From positions 2,662,525-2,717,524 of the forward strand of contig CAJNDS010000001.1 of assembly GCA_905221605.1 (NCBI GenBank): DNA of 55,000 nucleotides. The letters are read 5' to 3'. The notes under the pieces are model-generated. The model had not been told where the DNA came from. It did no database searches and saw only the letters and a list, made by a program, of their open reading frames with translations. Origin of the DNA: Symbiodinium natans. Lineage: Eukaryota > Sar > Dinophyceae > Suessiales > Symbiodiniaceae. Shown piece after piece: positions 9,078-18,663 of the stretch (position 1 is its first letter; each line of letters opens with the position of its first letter). The translations under genes and the position numbers were made by a program.

Positions 9078-10342
9078 ATCGCACGGCAGGCCGAAGACGT
9101 GCTGGCCATGATGAAGGCCCCGGGCTGTACGGTTTAGGGTTTAGGGTTTAGGGTTTAGGGTTTAGGGTTTAGGGTTTAGGGTTTAGGGTTTAGGGAAATT
9201 AGGGTTTAGGGTGTAGGGCCTCCGATCGTTTGTTAGTCCTCGGCATTTACCCTAGCCTGAAAGTGCCTCCTATTGATAGGGACCTTTGGGCCCAAGTACA
9301 CGAATAGTGAGGCACATGGACCCTCAAATTTAGGGCTGGCTTGGAGTTTCGAAGGTTAAGGGTCTTTTTTTCGTTTATAGCTTTACGAAGTTTGGGCCTT
9401 TTCTGGGGGGTGTTTCATGGCAGGGCCTGGTTGGGTAAGCTCGGAACCCCCGAAGAGAACCATGTGGGGGGTTTGGTGGGGTCGTGAGAAATGGGATTGG
9501 GGTATGTTTCAGGCATGAACCCTAAACCCTAAACCCTAAACCCTAAACCCTAAACCCTAAACCCTAAACCCTAAACCCTAAACCCTAAACCCTAAACCCT
9601 AAACCCTAAACCCTAAGCCTGGTTTGGAGCCTACATGCCCTAATCCCTAAGCGCTCCTCTCTTTGCGTTGCACATGCACATGGTGTGCTTGTTCCGGCCA
9701 TTGTTGTGTTTCTTCGGCCCCAGCGAGAGAGAAGGTTTATAGAGTTTAGGTTTCAGTTTGTTTTTTTTGCCTCAGGGGTCGGAATACTTACGAAGAATAT
9801 TCCCTTGTGGTCCTTATTCTAAAAGGCTCGAGTATTCCCCAAAAAACCCTATTCTGGGCGTCGAGAGTAGTTCTTGAAACTCCCGAAGCCTGCCAGTATT
9901 CAGCCTAAGGGATCCCGGCAGTCCTTGGGCCACAATCAGCTCTTAGGGTTTAGGGTTTAGGGTTTAGGGTTTAGGGTTAAAGGCGTGGGGTGCAGCAACA
10001 TTCAAGGGATCTGGACTCGTACCCCTAAGGTCGTACCCCTAATGGTTCCCCTTAATGTACTCCGAAATCATGGCCCTTGTTCTACCTTCGGGACCTTGCA
10101 AAAGGATCCCCCAGTACAACCTGAGGGGTCCAAGGTACAACCCCCAGAGACATGACGCCCTGCAGCCCAACAGCCTTAGAGAAAGCCCTAGAGCCCCCCA
10201 ACTCCTACTAAACCCGAAGCCCTAAACCCTGAACCCCAAACTCCGAAGCCCTAAACCCTAAACCCTAAACCCAAAACCCTAAACCCTGCTTCAGGCCAAC
10301 GGCTACACCGCAGATGAGGGCGCCCTCCAAGAGGCAGGCGGC
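9078..10342 (+). CDS. Two joined exon islands, partial gene
   Basis: Exons 9078-9131 and 10295-10342, both whole-codon length and phase 0. The first lies between CCATAG and a donor that is the first base of a telomeric array (GTTTAGGG); it reads IARQAEDVLAMMKAPGCT. The second lies between CTTCAG and GTAAAC and reads ANGYTADEGALQEAGG. A possible continuation after GCAG at 11290 reads EDVCKSAQAIVAMP with a GTAAGT inside. The intron contains arrays of both orientations and A, G and K foldback copies. Function unknown. Confidence 0.5.
9132..9215 (+). repeat. TTTAGGG array, donor-proximal
   Basis: Nine perfect units beginning at the exon end, then two altered ones. Confidence 0.97.
9247..9334 (-). 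mobile_element. Foldback family A, reverse orientation
   Basis: Core read in reverse: CCTCCTATTGATAGGGACCTT, GGGCCCAAGTACA, GAGGCACATGGACCCT. Confidence 0.65.
9518..9617 (-). repeat. CCCTAAA array, 14 units
   Basis: Perfect. Confidence 0.98.
9779..9850 (+). mobile_element. Foldback family G, short copy
   Basis: GTCGGAATACTTACGAAGAATATTCCCTT through AACCCTATTCTGGG. Confidence 0.5.
10017..10142 (+). mobile_element. Foldback family K, copy 1
   Basis: GTACCCCTAAGGTCGTACCC at the start and GAGGGGTCCAAGGTACAACC at the end are imperfect inverted arms. Copies at 16022 and 37128. Confidence 0.65.
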
Positions 10343-10382
10343 GTAAACCCGCCCTCGGGTCTTAGGGTTCGGGGATGATAAT

Positions 10383-10437
10383 TTGGTTTTAGGGTTTAGG
10401 GTTTAGGGTTTAGGGTTTAGGGTTTAGGGTTTAGGGG
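10383..10437 (+). repeat. TTTAGGG array
   Basis: About seven units. Confidence 0.95.
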
Positions 10438-10547
10438 GCGGCCGAGGGGCGCAGGGCTTAGTAGGGTGTAGGCCAGGTTGAATGGCAGTTTTCAGCTTTA
10501 GGACGGAATGGCTCTAAGTCTCCACGGATGGTTTACATAAGCCCTGA

Positions 10548-10680
10548 AGATGGTCCCTTGCCTTCCTTAACTGGGCTCTGAAGTTAGGGACCTTAGGTGT
10601 TAGAGCGTATATAAGGGGTATGCAATGGCAAGAGGTCCCCTTTGAGGGCCCATATTGAGGGACCACGGCCCTCAGAAAGC
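10548..10680 (+). mobile_element. Foldback family H, copy 1
   Basis: GATGGTCCCTTGCCTTCCTTAA through AGGTCCCCTTTGAGGGCCCAT. Related copies at 18421, 31328 and 39140. Confidence 0.6.
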
Positions 10681-10916
10681 CGGGGTGAGCCCTACGATAT
10701 GGGGGCGTTTGGGTTCGAAAGCCACTCTGCTGCTTCCGCAGGGGCTGCAGTCCCTACATCCCAAACCCCCAAACCCCACGATGCAGGGTTGGGGTCCGGT
10801 GCAGTAACACCTTAAGTTGAGGCTTCAGGGTTTTGAGTTTAGGGTCTTAGGCTTAGGATTTACCCGACTCAGCCTAAAAACCATATCAAACGCCTCAACC
10901 TTCATAATTACATATT

Positions 10917-11005
10917 GCAGGTTCAGGTGATTTCTATTCTTTGCTTAAGAACCCCAAATATATTTCTCTTGCAAGGAAGAGTATGTTTGTTTTTTGGTGG
11001 CTTCT
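10917..11005 (+). mobile_element. Foldback family J, diverged copy
   Basis: AT-rich, GCTTAAGAACCCC near one end and CTTCTTAAGC at the other. Confidence 0.4.
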
Positions 11006-11007
11006 TA

Positions 11008-11112
11008 AGCTTGGTAGCCCAGTGGTACCCTTTACTTTTTTTCTGGTTTCCCTCATAAAATGACCAACCCAAAAAAGGGTGCTCTTATTATAATATGGTT
11101 ACTGGGCTACGA
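11008..11112 (+). mobile_element. Foldback family C, copy 2
   Basis: AGCTTGGTAGCCCAGTGGTA and GGTTACTGGGCTACGAAG terminal arms. Confidence 0.8.
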
Positions 11113-11516
11113 AGAAAGCAATTCGTACTGTAGTCATCCTTTATGAGTTTTAGTGGCGGCAACTCCAAGCAAGCATCGAACGTACAGGTAAGCCCCAGAA
11201 CCCGTAGGATCTGAAACCCGCGGACCTTACGGAGTTGTAGGTTCATAGGTTTAGGGTTTAGGGTTTAGTGAGGTAAAACACCTTTGCAGGAGGACGTCTG
11301 TAAGTCTGCGCAGGCTATAGTGGCTATGCCCCTTGAGAGACTCTTTTTTTCCGTGATTGGTTTTTTAAGATTCCCCAAACCCTCAAAACCGAAAGGGATG
11401 GTTGGGATCGCAGTGATGCTCTGTCTGTGGGATTCCCGTCCTTTGCCGATGACAAATACCCTAAACCCTAAACCCTAAGCCCTAACCCCTAAACCCGCGA
11501 ATCATGCGCCCTTCCT

Positions 11517-11757
11517 TGGTAGGCCCAGCGGTGCCCTCTTGCCCCTTTTTGGTTCAAGGTTCCCTTACAAAGGCTGAGGAAGCCTTGTTTTTTTTGTTCT
11601 AGGTTCCCCCCCACCCCCCCACCCCCACCCCCCCACCCCCCCCCACCCCCCCCCCCCCACCCCCCCACCCCCCCACCCCCCCGCCCCCCCCACCCCCCAC
11701 CCCCCCCCCCCCCCCACCCCCCCACCCCCCCACTCCCATGGCTACTGGGCTACCATC
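11517..11757 (+). mobile_element. Foldback family C with C-rich expansion
   Basis: Starts TTGGTAGGCCCAGCGGTGCC and ends GGCTACTGGGCTACCA. The usual centre is followed by about 130 bp of poly-C broken by single A residues (11606-11735). The G-rich 78-codon frame on the other strand is a product of this tract. Confidence 0.7.
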
Positions 11758-12010
11758 CTCTGGTGCATCCTATACTTAAACTGGGCTTTGGAGTACCATA
11801 CTTTAATACTTTTTTTGGTTTTGGTTTCCCATTGTTGCTACTTATACCTAAAAAGTATGTACCTTTTTTTTTCTGGGTCTACTCCAGAGGTAGGCTTATG
11901 TACCCCAAAAAGGGACCGTTACTTTGCGTCAACCCTCCCAAATACCCTCTTGCTGCGGAGAACCCAAAAGCTGAACTCCCGATACGCTTGATAGGTGTGC
12001 ATGGCATAGG

Positions 12011-12171
12011 ATTGGGGTTACCTAAACCCTAAACCCTAAACCCCAAACCCCAAACCCCAAACCCCAAACCCCAAACCCCAAACCCCAAACCCCACACCCC
12101 AAACCCCAAACCCTAAACCCCAAACCCCAAACCCCAAACCCTAAACCCTAAAACCTAAACCCTAAACCCTC
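12011..12171 (-). repeat. CCCTAAA array with homogeneous CCCCAAA block
   Basis: Ten or more consecutive CCCCAAA units (about 12037-12110) embedded between CCCTAAA units. Confidence 0.95.
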
Positions 12172-12179
12172 CCCCTGCG

Positions 12180-12238
12180 ATTGCGGAAGTGACCTCAAAG
12201 TCGCGGAAGGTCATCGCCGTGCACGCGGAGGCTGCTTG
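12180..12238 (+). CDS. Exon-like island, IAEVTSKSRKVIAV
   Basis: Reads IAEVTSKSRKVIAVHAEAA before a GTTTTCGAG donor. No AG lies at its left end, so the start is uncertain. Confidence 0.3.
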
Positions 12239-12324
12239 GTTTTCGAGTGTTGGTCTAGGGCCGCGAGTGAAAACACAACGGGTCCTTTTCTAGGGATTTA
12301 GGGTTCAGGGTTTAGGGTTTAGGG

Positions 12325-12440
12325 CTACTCGGACCGGGAGTAGGCCCTTTTTCCCTTTCTTAGGGTTGGGGTTCCCGCATCATCCCCTTACAACCAAAAA
12401 AGGGCACCCGTTTTATTCCTAGGTTACTCCCGGGTCTAGT
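12325..12440 (+). mobile_element. Foldback family E, copy 2
   Basis: GGACCGGGAGTAGGCCC against GGTTACTCCCGGGTCTAG, directly after a short TTTAGGG array. Confidence 0.85.
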
Positions 12441-12599
12441 GGTTTTAGGGCCCTAAGCCCTATTCGGGTCTAGTTAACTTGCTGGTCGTCTTTATTATGA
12501 ATTATTTACCTACTTCTTCGGCTGTTGTGACCGAATTCTCAAATGGGCTTCGCCCTTCTGACTAATTCGGGAGCAAACAGCTGAAGAAGCAGGCACAGA

Positions 12600-12648
12600 A
12601 ACCCTAAACCCTAAACCCTAAACCCTAAACCCTAAACCCTAAACACTA
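12600..12648 (-). repeat. CCCTAAA array, 7 units
   Basis: Perfect except the last. Confidence 0.97.
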
Positions 12649-12764
12649 AAGTCAGCCCCACCTTTGCTCGGCTGAGCTTCTGGGATCTGTTTTATCAAGA
12701 GTTAAGTGAGCGAAGCGAATTTGACTCGATGTCTGCGTCTCCCGACTTGGACTCAGTACACATC

Positions 12765-12863
12765 TAGATCAGTGTTAGGGATCCTTTTTACTTTTTGGGT
12801 GATGGGCTTTCTTATATATGAACAAAAAGGATCCTTTTTTCTTCCTAGGGGAACAGGCATTAA
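12765..12863 (+). mobile_element. Foldback family B, copy 1
   Basis: 99 bp from TAGATCAGTGTTAGGGATCC to GGAACAGGCATTAAG. Internal GGATCCTTTTT arms pair. The right part is a pyrimidine tract ending in CCTAG, like a 3' splice site. Very similar copies at 22881 and 23248. Confidence 0.9.
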
Positions 12864-13024
12864 GATATGATTTAACTACGTGTTATGGTATTCCAGAGTC
12901 CCACAAACGGATCCATCAGGTAGGCCCTGTAATTTCAGGTGGGAACCTAGGGGGGGGTAGTATAGAGGGGGGTACTACGGAAACCCATCATAAACCCCCG
13001 AAATAAGCCCCCGAAGTCTGCAAG

Positions 13025-13096
13025 GCAGGCAACGCCACGCGAGCCGAGAACCTCCTGGAAGTGTTTGGTCCGAGGTGCGTTGCGCATCTGCAAGGG
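13025..13096 (+). CDS. Exon-like island, AGNATRAENLLEVFGPRC
   Basis: Twenty-four whole codons between TGCAAG and a GTTTTGGG donor that begins a TTTGGGG-type array. Reads AGNATRAENLLEVFGPRCVA then HLQG. Good composition, product unknown. Confidence 0.45.
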
Positions 13097-13119
13097 GTTT
13101 TGGGAACTTTTCGCATGCC

Positions 13120-13180
13120 CCAGGGTTCAGGGTTTAGGGTTTGGGGTTTGGGGTTCAGGGTTTGGGGTTTAGGGTTTATA
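13120..13180 (+). repeat. TTTAGGG/TTTGGGG array
   Basis: About eight mixed units following the island. Confidence 0.92.
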
Positions 13181-13199
13181 ATTTGGGGAGTCCAAAACA

Positions 13200-13555
13200 T
13201 CAATTCAAGCTAAATTGAATCCTAAACCAAATTCCTGCACTCGTTTACTTGGAGGTTCGTTTGCGGGTAGTTGGCCTGTGGGTAACAGTCTACCCAAAAT
13301 GTCCCGATTCTAGTGAAACGGGCCCCTCTATCAAACGCTCACCCTGTAGCCCTCGAACCCCCAAACCTGAGCCCTAAACACTAAAGCCAATATACCTACA
13401 AGTAGCTAACTTCCTACCTCAACCCAATAGCCCCAAACCCTATAAACCCTCTCATCCCTACAAAGCCTATTAACCCTAGAACCCCTAGAAACCCTATAAA
13501 CTCAAAAGAAACCCCGTACCCTGTAGACCCGGTAAAGCCTACAAAACCTCGAAGC
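13200..13555. other. No gene; degenerate C-rich repeats
   Basis: Loose CCCTAAA- and AACCCTATAAA-like words; nothing coding recognised. Confidence 0.5.
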
Positions 13556-13575
13556 GCTGTAAACCCCAAACCCTA

Positions 13576-13577
<2 letters not shown>

Positions 13578-13657
<80 letters not shown>
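13578..13657 (+). repeat. 80-nt poly-C run
   Basis: Unbroken C run starting at the end of a CCCTAAA unit, so it probably arose by slippage from the CCC of the heptamer. Confidence 0.95.
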
Positions 13658-13764
13658 ACCCCTCCCATACCCCCCACACTAAACCCTAAACCCTAAACCC
13701 TAAACCCTAAACCCCTCACCCTAAACCCCTAAACCCTGAAAATCCTAAGCGTGCGACCCTGCAG

Positions 13765-13828
13765 CTCTGGAAACGTGGACGACCTGCGACTTGGCATCAT
13801 CGACGCCGCGCTCAGGGCAGGCCCGTGC
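13765..13828 (+). CDS. Exon-like island, NVDDLRLGIIDAALRAG
   Basis: Between CTGCAG and GTTTTAGG. Reads SGNVDDLRLGIIDAALRAGP. A CCCTAAA array lies upstream and a long TTTAGGG array starts at the donor. The helical LRLGIIDAALRAG segment looks real; family unknown. Confidence 0.45.
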
Positions 13829-14034
13829 GTTTTAGGTTTAGGGTTTAGGGTTTAGGGTTTAGGGTTTAGGGTTTAGGGTTTAGGGTTTAGGGTTTAGGGC
13901 TAGGGTTTAGGGTTTAGGGCTAGGGGTTAGGGTTTGGGGTTTAGGGTGTAGGGTTTGGGTTGAGGGTTTAGGGTTTATGGTTCACGGTTTAGGGGATTCG
14001 GGTCTAGGGTTTATGGTGCTTAGGGTTTGTAGGG
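13829..14034 (+). repeat. TTTAGGG array, about 25 units, decaying
   Basis: Pure near the donor and progressively altered away from it. Confidence 0.95.
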
Positions 14035-14314
14035 GTTTTAGGGCGCTGGGGTATTTAGGGTTTGTTTTTACTTATTTCAGACACCCGGGATCGAAAGATA
14101 AGAGAAGTTTCGGGAGCTACAATCCGTGGACGATCGTGTCCTTCAAGGAATTCAGGGCGCTGTCTTTTCACAGGTGCTAGACCCTAACCCACCCCCCCCT
14201 CCCTCCCCTTCACCACAAGCACAACGAGCGAAGACCTCTGAATCCTCCCAATACCCAAAGACTCCGGTGTATGGTGCTCACAGTAGGGCTTAGGGTTTAG
14301 GGTTTAGGGAGTTC

Positions 14315-14413
14315 CTTATACTACCTAGGACCCAGAGTAGGCCCTCATTCCCTTTTTTTCGGCTTTAGGTTCCCTTATATGCCTGTTTAACCCAAAAAGG
14401 TTACGCTTGGGCG
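14315..14413 (+). mobile_element. Foldback family E, copy 3
   Basis: CTAGGACCCAGAGTAGGCCC to GGTTACGCTTGGG. Confidence 0.65.
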
Positions 14414-14428
14414 CTTGAAAACCTAAAG

Positions 14429-14536
14429 GCTCCGATGTATGTTGTTCCTTGTCATATTGTTGCTTGGAAGGAAAGGGTGGCGAGGGTTTACCGAAGCATA
14501 TTAAGGGACTACAAGCAAACGTACTGCATGCCGTGA
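14429..14536 (+). CDS. Probable terminal exon, VPCHIVAWKERVARVYRS
   Basis: After CCTAAAG the frame reads APMYVVPCHIVAWKERVARV, then YRSILRDYKQTYCMP and a stop at 14534-14536. The mix of aromatic, basic and hydrophobic residues is among the most protein-like in the window. A family E element ends just upstream and would be intronic. Not recognised. Confidence 0.5.
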   Translation, partial: APMYVVPCHIVAWKERVARVYRSILRDYKQTYCMP

Positions 14537-14714
14537 ACTCGAAAGAAAGCTGAAAATCCTTGCATTTCGCACTGCCCGAAAAGGAGCAACCAATCCGACT
14601 CTGCAAGCCATACCCCTAAACCGAAACATCAGAGTCTTCCTAAACTCTACACCGCACAGCCCCTAGACCCTAACATCAGATTCTTCAGTTGCTCCTTGCC
14701 TTGTGCCCGCGCAG

Positions 14715-14798
14715 TCGAGACCTGCCTGCAGGCGACATCGACGTAGCGGAGCGCCAGATCCTCTCGCTGCAGGACAACCTAGGGCTTAGGATAGAGGG
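14715..14798 (+). CDS. Exon-like island, LPAGDIDVAERQILSLQD
   Basis: After CGCGCAG, reads RDLPAGDIDVAERQILSLQD then NLGLRIE. Followed by GTTTTGGG and a family D foldback. Confidence 0.45.
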
Positions 14799-14803
14799 GT
14801 TTT

Positions 14804-14910
14804 GGGTGGGGATTCTCACTCTTATACTAACAGTCCTTAATAACCATTTTCGTACCCCCTACAATAATCCCCATTAAGGACTGTTAGTAGAAGGGGGAAC
14901 ATCCCAAGTT
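14804..14910 (+). mobile_element. Foldback family D, copy 1
   Basis: ATACTAACAGTCCTTAATAA pairs with ATTAAGGACTGTTAGTA; ends GGGGGAACATCCCAAGTT. Confidence 0.85.
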
Positions 14911-15059
14911 ATAGGGTTGGTGGGTCTGGGGTTTAGGGTCCAAAAGATCTTAGTTCATACTTATAAGGTTCAGGGGTTTAATGGGGATCGGCTGCAAGAT
15001 TCAGGGTAAAAAACTTTCAACTAAGGGCCGGAATTCTAAAAATTAAGGATTTGGACCTG

Positions 15060-15172
15060 GAACCCAAAAACCCTAAAACCTAAAGCCCGGTACCTAAACC
15101 CTAAACCCAGCAACCCTAAACCTTTAAACCCTAAACCCTAAACCCTAAACCCTAAACCCTAAACCCAGTCAC
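15060..15172 (-). repeat. CCCTAAA array
   Basis: About ten units with breaks. Confidence 0.93.
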
Positions 15173-15205
15173 CCTAAAGCCCAAAGCCCCCTGTGGGCCT
15201 CCCAG

Positions 15206-15241
15206 GATCCCGAGCCCGGCCGGACGATGGAGGCTTCGAGG
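15206..15241 (+). CDS. 36-nt exon-like island
   Basis: Between CTCCCAG and GTTTAGGG, exactly twelve codons (DPEPGRTMEASR). Both splice sites are good but the island is very short. Confidence 0.35.
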
Positions 15242-15440
15242 GTTTAGGGTGTAGGTTTTAGGGTTTAGGGAATAGGGTTTAGGGTTTAGGGTTTAGGGAG
15301 GTTTAGGGATGTTTAGGGTTCAGGGTGTAGGTTTAGAGTTTAGAGTTTGGGGTTTTTGGTTTTGGATTTAGGGTTTGGGGTTTGGGGTTTGGGGTTTGGG
15401 GTTTGGGGTTTGGGGTTTGGGGTTTGGGGTTTGGGTTAGG
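15242..15440 (+). repeat. TTTAGGG array with homogeneous TTTGGGG block
   Basis: TTTAGGG units, then nine consecutive TTTGGGG units at about 15370-15434. Confidence 0.95.
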
Positions 15441-15490
15441 GTCTAAGAGTGTAAGGGATCATGAGTGTAGAGTCAGGAGTGAGAACCTAG

Positions 15491-15627
15491 GCGAAGACTC
15501 GGACCTGACGCGGTTCGTCAAGTTCAGGGAGGAGCCGCAGCTGACGCGGTTCGTCAAGTTCAGGGAGGAGCCGCAGCCAGTGTCCATTTATGGGCACGGT
15601 GCATGGTTGCATCAGGACAGATCTTGA
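15491..15627 (+). CDS. Exon with a 12-residue tandem duplication
   Basis: After ACCTAG the frame reads EDSD, then two identical copies of LTRFVKFREEPQ (15505-15540 and 15541-15576, identical at DNA level), then PVSIYGHGAWLHQDRS and a stop. The length of 36 bp keeps the frame. An overlapping frame after GGACAG (15621) reads ILICVTDTAVAACLTFVGRG and may be a further exon. Confidence 0.45.
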
Positions 15628-16021
15628 TCTGCGTCACAGACACAGCCGTCGCAGCCTGCCTCACATTCGTCGGACGCGGGGGATTTGGAGGCGTGTACTG
15701 CTAACACTGCTACTACACTACGGTTCTTGCTGGCCATCTGGAGGGCACAAGGTCAACGGCTCATGCGATGTGGTTGAGGCAACACGGACGTTTTTAGCCC
15801 CCTCCACCCCCCCTTAGGGGTGTTGAGGGTTTATAGGGCCTGCAGGGCTTTGGCGTTTATGGGGCTTATAGGGTTCGGGTTTTGTGGCTTTTTGTGGGGT
15901 AAAGATTTCGGGCTTTGCGGTCTTCAGGATTTAGCGTTTCAGGGCAAATCTGAGTCCTAAGGGTTTAGTCAGCAGCATCTCAGTCTTACGGAATTAGGGT
16001 TCACTCATTCCAAGGGATTCA

Positions 16022-16126
16022 GACTCGTACCATTAACTCTACACCTAATGGCCCTTACACTACCTTAAGGACCTTTAAAAGGATCCCCAAAACCCAAGGG
16101 TACAACTTTAAGGGTCCAAGGTACAG
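16022..16126 (+). mobile_element. Foldback family K, copy 2
   Basis: TCGTACCATTAACTCTACACC through AAGGGTCCAAGGTACAGCCC. Confidence 0.55.
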
Positions 16127-16135
16127 CCCGCCACC

Positions 16136-16228
16136 ATTTCCTTAAGAACCCCGCAACATGAAAGATAATATTCCCAATAGTGCCCTTGTAAAGAAAATAT
16201 TCTGAAGCAAACTAGTAGTTTAGGTTTA
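16136..16228 (+). mobile_element. Foldback family J, copy 3
   Basis: TTTCCTTAAGAACCCCGCAA to GAAGCAAACTAGTAGTTT, adjoining family K copy 2. Confidence 0.5.
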
Positions 16229-16363
16229 GTGTGGCTTTGCATATGTTTCCGTGGACTTGAGACCAAGTACCGTAAATTACAGCATTTCGGCTTGCTTAAG
16301 GCTCCAATCACAGTACACTTCGGCATTTCTGACTGTTTACAGGCTCCAAACATCAATCCGAAC

Positions 16364-16386
16364 CCCCCCCCCCCCCCCCTCCCCCC
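16364..16386 (+). repeat. Poly-C tract
   Basis: C run with one T. Confidence 0.85.
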
Positions 16387-16414
16387 GCTAAAAAAAAGCC
16401 AACCCCGCAAGTAG

Positions 16415-16467
16415 CAGCTAAGGCTGAGCTTCGTGCTTGTGTAGCTTGCCGAGTGTGTCCGGATTGA
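16415..16467 (+). CDS. Possible terminal exon
   Basis: After AAGTAG, reads AKAELRACVACRVCPD and stops. Cysteine-rich end; weakly supported. Confidence 0.3.
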
Positions 16468-16667
16468 GAGGGATTGCGAAGCAAATGGGAAGGTTCTTTA
16501 TTTTATCGTTTATTGCTGGACTTACTTATTTTCTGTGCCAGCCGGTGCTTGGGGGTTCAGGTAAACCATGTGTGCGGGGCTTAGGGCCTATGGCTTAGTA
16601 CCTAAGCCTTCAACTACACTCTTCCACTTGAGCAGTTGCCGGGTAGTGCACCCACCCTGAACCCTTC

Positions 16668-16773
16668 CAAGGACCCAGAATAGGCCGTTTTCCTTTTTTA
16701 AAGGTTGTCCCTTATACGCCCCTTTACACCAAACAGGCACCCCTAACGTTCGTCGGTTACTCTTGGGTCTAAG
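16668..16773 (+). mobile_element. Foldback family E, copy 4
   Basis: AGGACCCAGAATAGGCC to GGTTACTCTTGGGTCTAAGG. Confidence 0.6.
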
Positions 16774-16979
16774 GGGCAGTATATTCCTGCATGCGGTGAC
16801 TAAATCTCCCATAGGAAAGGGCTAGAGCCTGCTATAGGAGCGCCAGCTGAAATCTGCGTGTCTAGCGGCATGGTAGTAGTTTCATCTGGGGGGCTCATAG
16901 GTTAACCGTGAACTCGCCAAACCATGTAAGAAGTTTCCTAAACCTCATGAGGTTTAGGGTTCAGGGTAACCCAAAATAT

Positions 16980-17048
16980 CCGTGGACCCTAAACCCTAAA
17001 CTTAACCCTAAACCCTAAACCCTAAACCCTACACCCTAACCCCTAAAC
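16980..17048 (-). repeat. CCCTAAA array
   Basis: About eight units. Confidence 0.93.
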
Positions 17049-17051
17049 AAG

Positions 17052-17113
17052 CCATCTGCGGCGAGGTGGCCAAGCTTCTGGCGGCCAGTGGCGAAACTGC
17101 CAGGGCCAAGACG
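17052..17113 (+). CDS. Exon-like island, CGEVAKLLAASGETARAKT
   Basis: After AACAAG, reads ICGEVAKLLAASGETARAKT and meets GTGGGA in phase 0. TTTAGGG array about 60 bp downstream. The helix-like sequence is plausible; product unknown. Confidence 0.42.
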
Positions 17114-17170
17114 GTGGGACCCACAGTGACCTCTCGCTTGGGGAGGTTCTCCCAGTCCTAAGCCCTTTTG

Positions 17171-17238
17171 TAGGGTTTAGGGTTTAGGGTTTAGGGTTTA
17201 GAGTTCAGGGTTTAGGGTTCAGGGCTTCGGGTTTTGTA
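17171..17238 (+). repeat. TTTAGGG array
   Basis: About eight units, some TTCAGGG. Confidence 0.93.
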
Positions 17239-17376
17239 ATACGGAGCCTTGTATTTTGGCTACCCAGAAGCAGACCATGAATATGGGGCCCAGGCTTTGT
17301 CCGGGGATCTTGCAAGATGTCATCTCGGTCCCGTATACCAGTAGGCTCTTAAGGATATTCTTCATACTAGTATACT

Positions 17377-17550
17377 AGGATGCCCAGTAGTGCCCTTGTT
17401 CCCTTTTTTGGGGGGTTTAGGTGGGATGCGTGTTTCTCAGTATACACTGAGGCAGGCTTGGACTACCCCTAAACCTGAACCTTATTAACCCCTTTAAGCA
17501 AAAAATGGCACCTTTTTTAATCCCAGCTTACTGGGCAACCCAGTATATAG
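17377..17550 (+). mobile_element. Foldback family F, copy 1 with insertion
   Basis: AGGATGCCCAGTAGTGCCC and CTTACTGGGCAACC are the arms. About 60 bp (17423-17485) absent from the copies at 36028 and 46583 sits in the middle. Confidence 0.7.
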
Positions 17551-18059
17551 ACAGGAGGCCCTCAAATTGATGCTGGGCTTCCATCCCACCAGCCCGACGC
17601 AGCCCTAAAAGTTCTAAACCCCTAAAGTCCAAAACCCAAAACCTTAAACTTAAACTCCAAAAGTCATAAAACCCTAAAACCCCTTAATCCCACATGCAGA
17701 AAGTGTAGGGGATGGCAAGAAGCCTCGTCTTTGCTCTTCGAGTTTTCCGCCTCCAAAGACGTTTGGTTCCCGAAGAGGTTCAGGGTTTGGGGTTTGGGCT
17801 TAGGGTTTGGTGTGTCGGGTTTGGTGTTTAGGGTTTGGAGTTTAGGGTTTGGGGTTTAGAGTTTGCGGTTTAGAGCTTGGGGCTGGGGTTTTGGGGTTTT
17901 TGGTCCTGGTGTTGGGGTTTTACTTGGTTCTCGCCAATTTGGACACCGCGCTTTGTCATGTGTTGGGGTGGTTACCCTAAGTCCTAACCCTAGGTAAGGG
18001 ACGCATCCCGAAGGCTTTTTTGAGAGGGTCTTATGCGAATAAAAGGTCGTAGCACCCTA

Positions 18060-18112
18060 CACCCTGAACCCTAAACCCTAAACCCTAAACCCTAAACCCT
18101 AAACCCTCAAAG
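18060..18112 (-). repeat. CCCTAAA array, 7 units
   Basis: First unit altered. Confidence 0.95.
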
Positions 18113-18134
18113 AGTATAGAGGGGGGGCAAGTAG

Positions 18135-18217
18135 GGGAGCCGGTCGGGGGATGCCTTGAGGTGTTGGAGCAGCAGTGCCGCGCCTCAGGCGATCTACCCT
18201 CGGGCCGCGGAAGAGGG
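18135..18217 (+). CDS. Exon-like island, GGCLEVLEQQCRASGD
   Basis: Between AAGTAG and GTTTAGGG. Reads EPVGGCLEVLEQQCRASGDL then PSGRGRG. A CCCTAAA array precedes it and a TTTAGGG array starts at the donor. Confidence 0.42.
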
Positions 18218-18420
18218 GTTTAGGGTTTAGGGTTCAGGGTTCAGGGTTGAGAGCTCCAGCCCTAAACCCCACAAAACCCTCATGAAGTCTACTGGAGCCT
18301 CTAACTGAACCTGTCACTGGGTCAATGTTAGGGGTCCTTTGTACATGCTGCTCTCTTGGGGGCTCCTAGGCGGCTTCATCTCAACACCTAAGGATCCATC
18401 CTTCTAGTTTCATGGGCCCT

Positions 18421-18540
18421 TAAGGTGGTCCCTTCCCTCCTTCAAAGGGTTCTGGAGTATGCCTTGGGCAGGGTAAACAGGGGGCATATCAGGGGTCCCC
18501 CTTTAAGGGCCCATACTAGGGGCCATGTAGCTACCCTGAG
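18421..18540 (+). mobile_element. Foldback family H, copy 2
   Basis: AAGGTGGTCCCTTCCCTCCTT to GGGGTCCCCCTTTAAGGGCCC and GTAGCTACCCTGAG. Confidence 0.65.
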
Positions 18541-18589
18541 AACAGACAGCACCAGACCCATGACCGAGTCAACTCAACCGAGACATTAA

Positions 18590-18660
18590 CCCTCAACCCT
18601 AAACCCTACACCCTAAACCCTAAACCCTAAACCCTAAACCCTAAACCCTAAACCCTAAAC
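18590..18660 (-). repeat. CCCTAAA array, 10 units
   Basis: Mostly perfect, ending CTAAACTAG where the TAG serves as an acceptor. Confidence 0.96.
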
Positions 18661-18663
18661 TAG

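Noticed and set aside
15621-15704. Protein kinase glycine loop (GRGGFGGVY)
   Set aside because: Only nine residues match the pattern, a stop follows two residues later and no other kinase motif is present.
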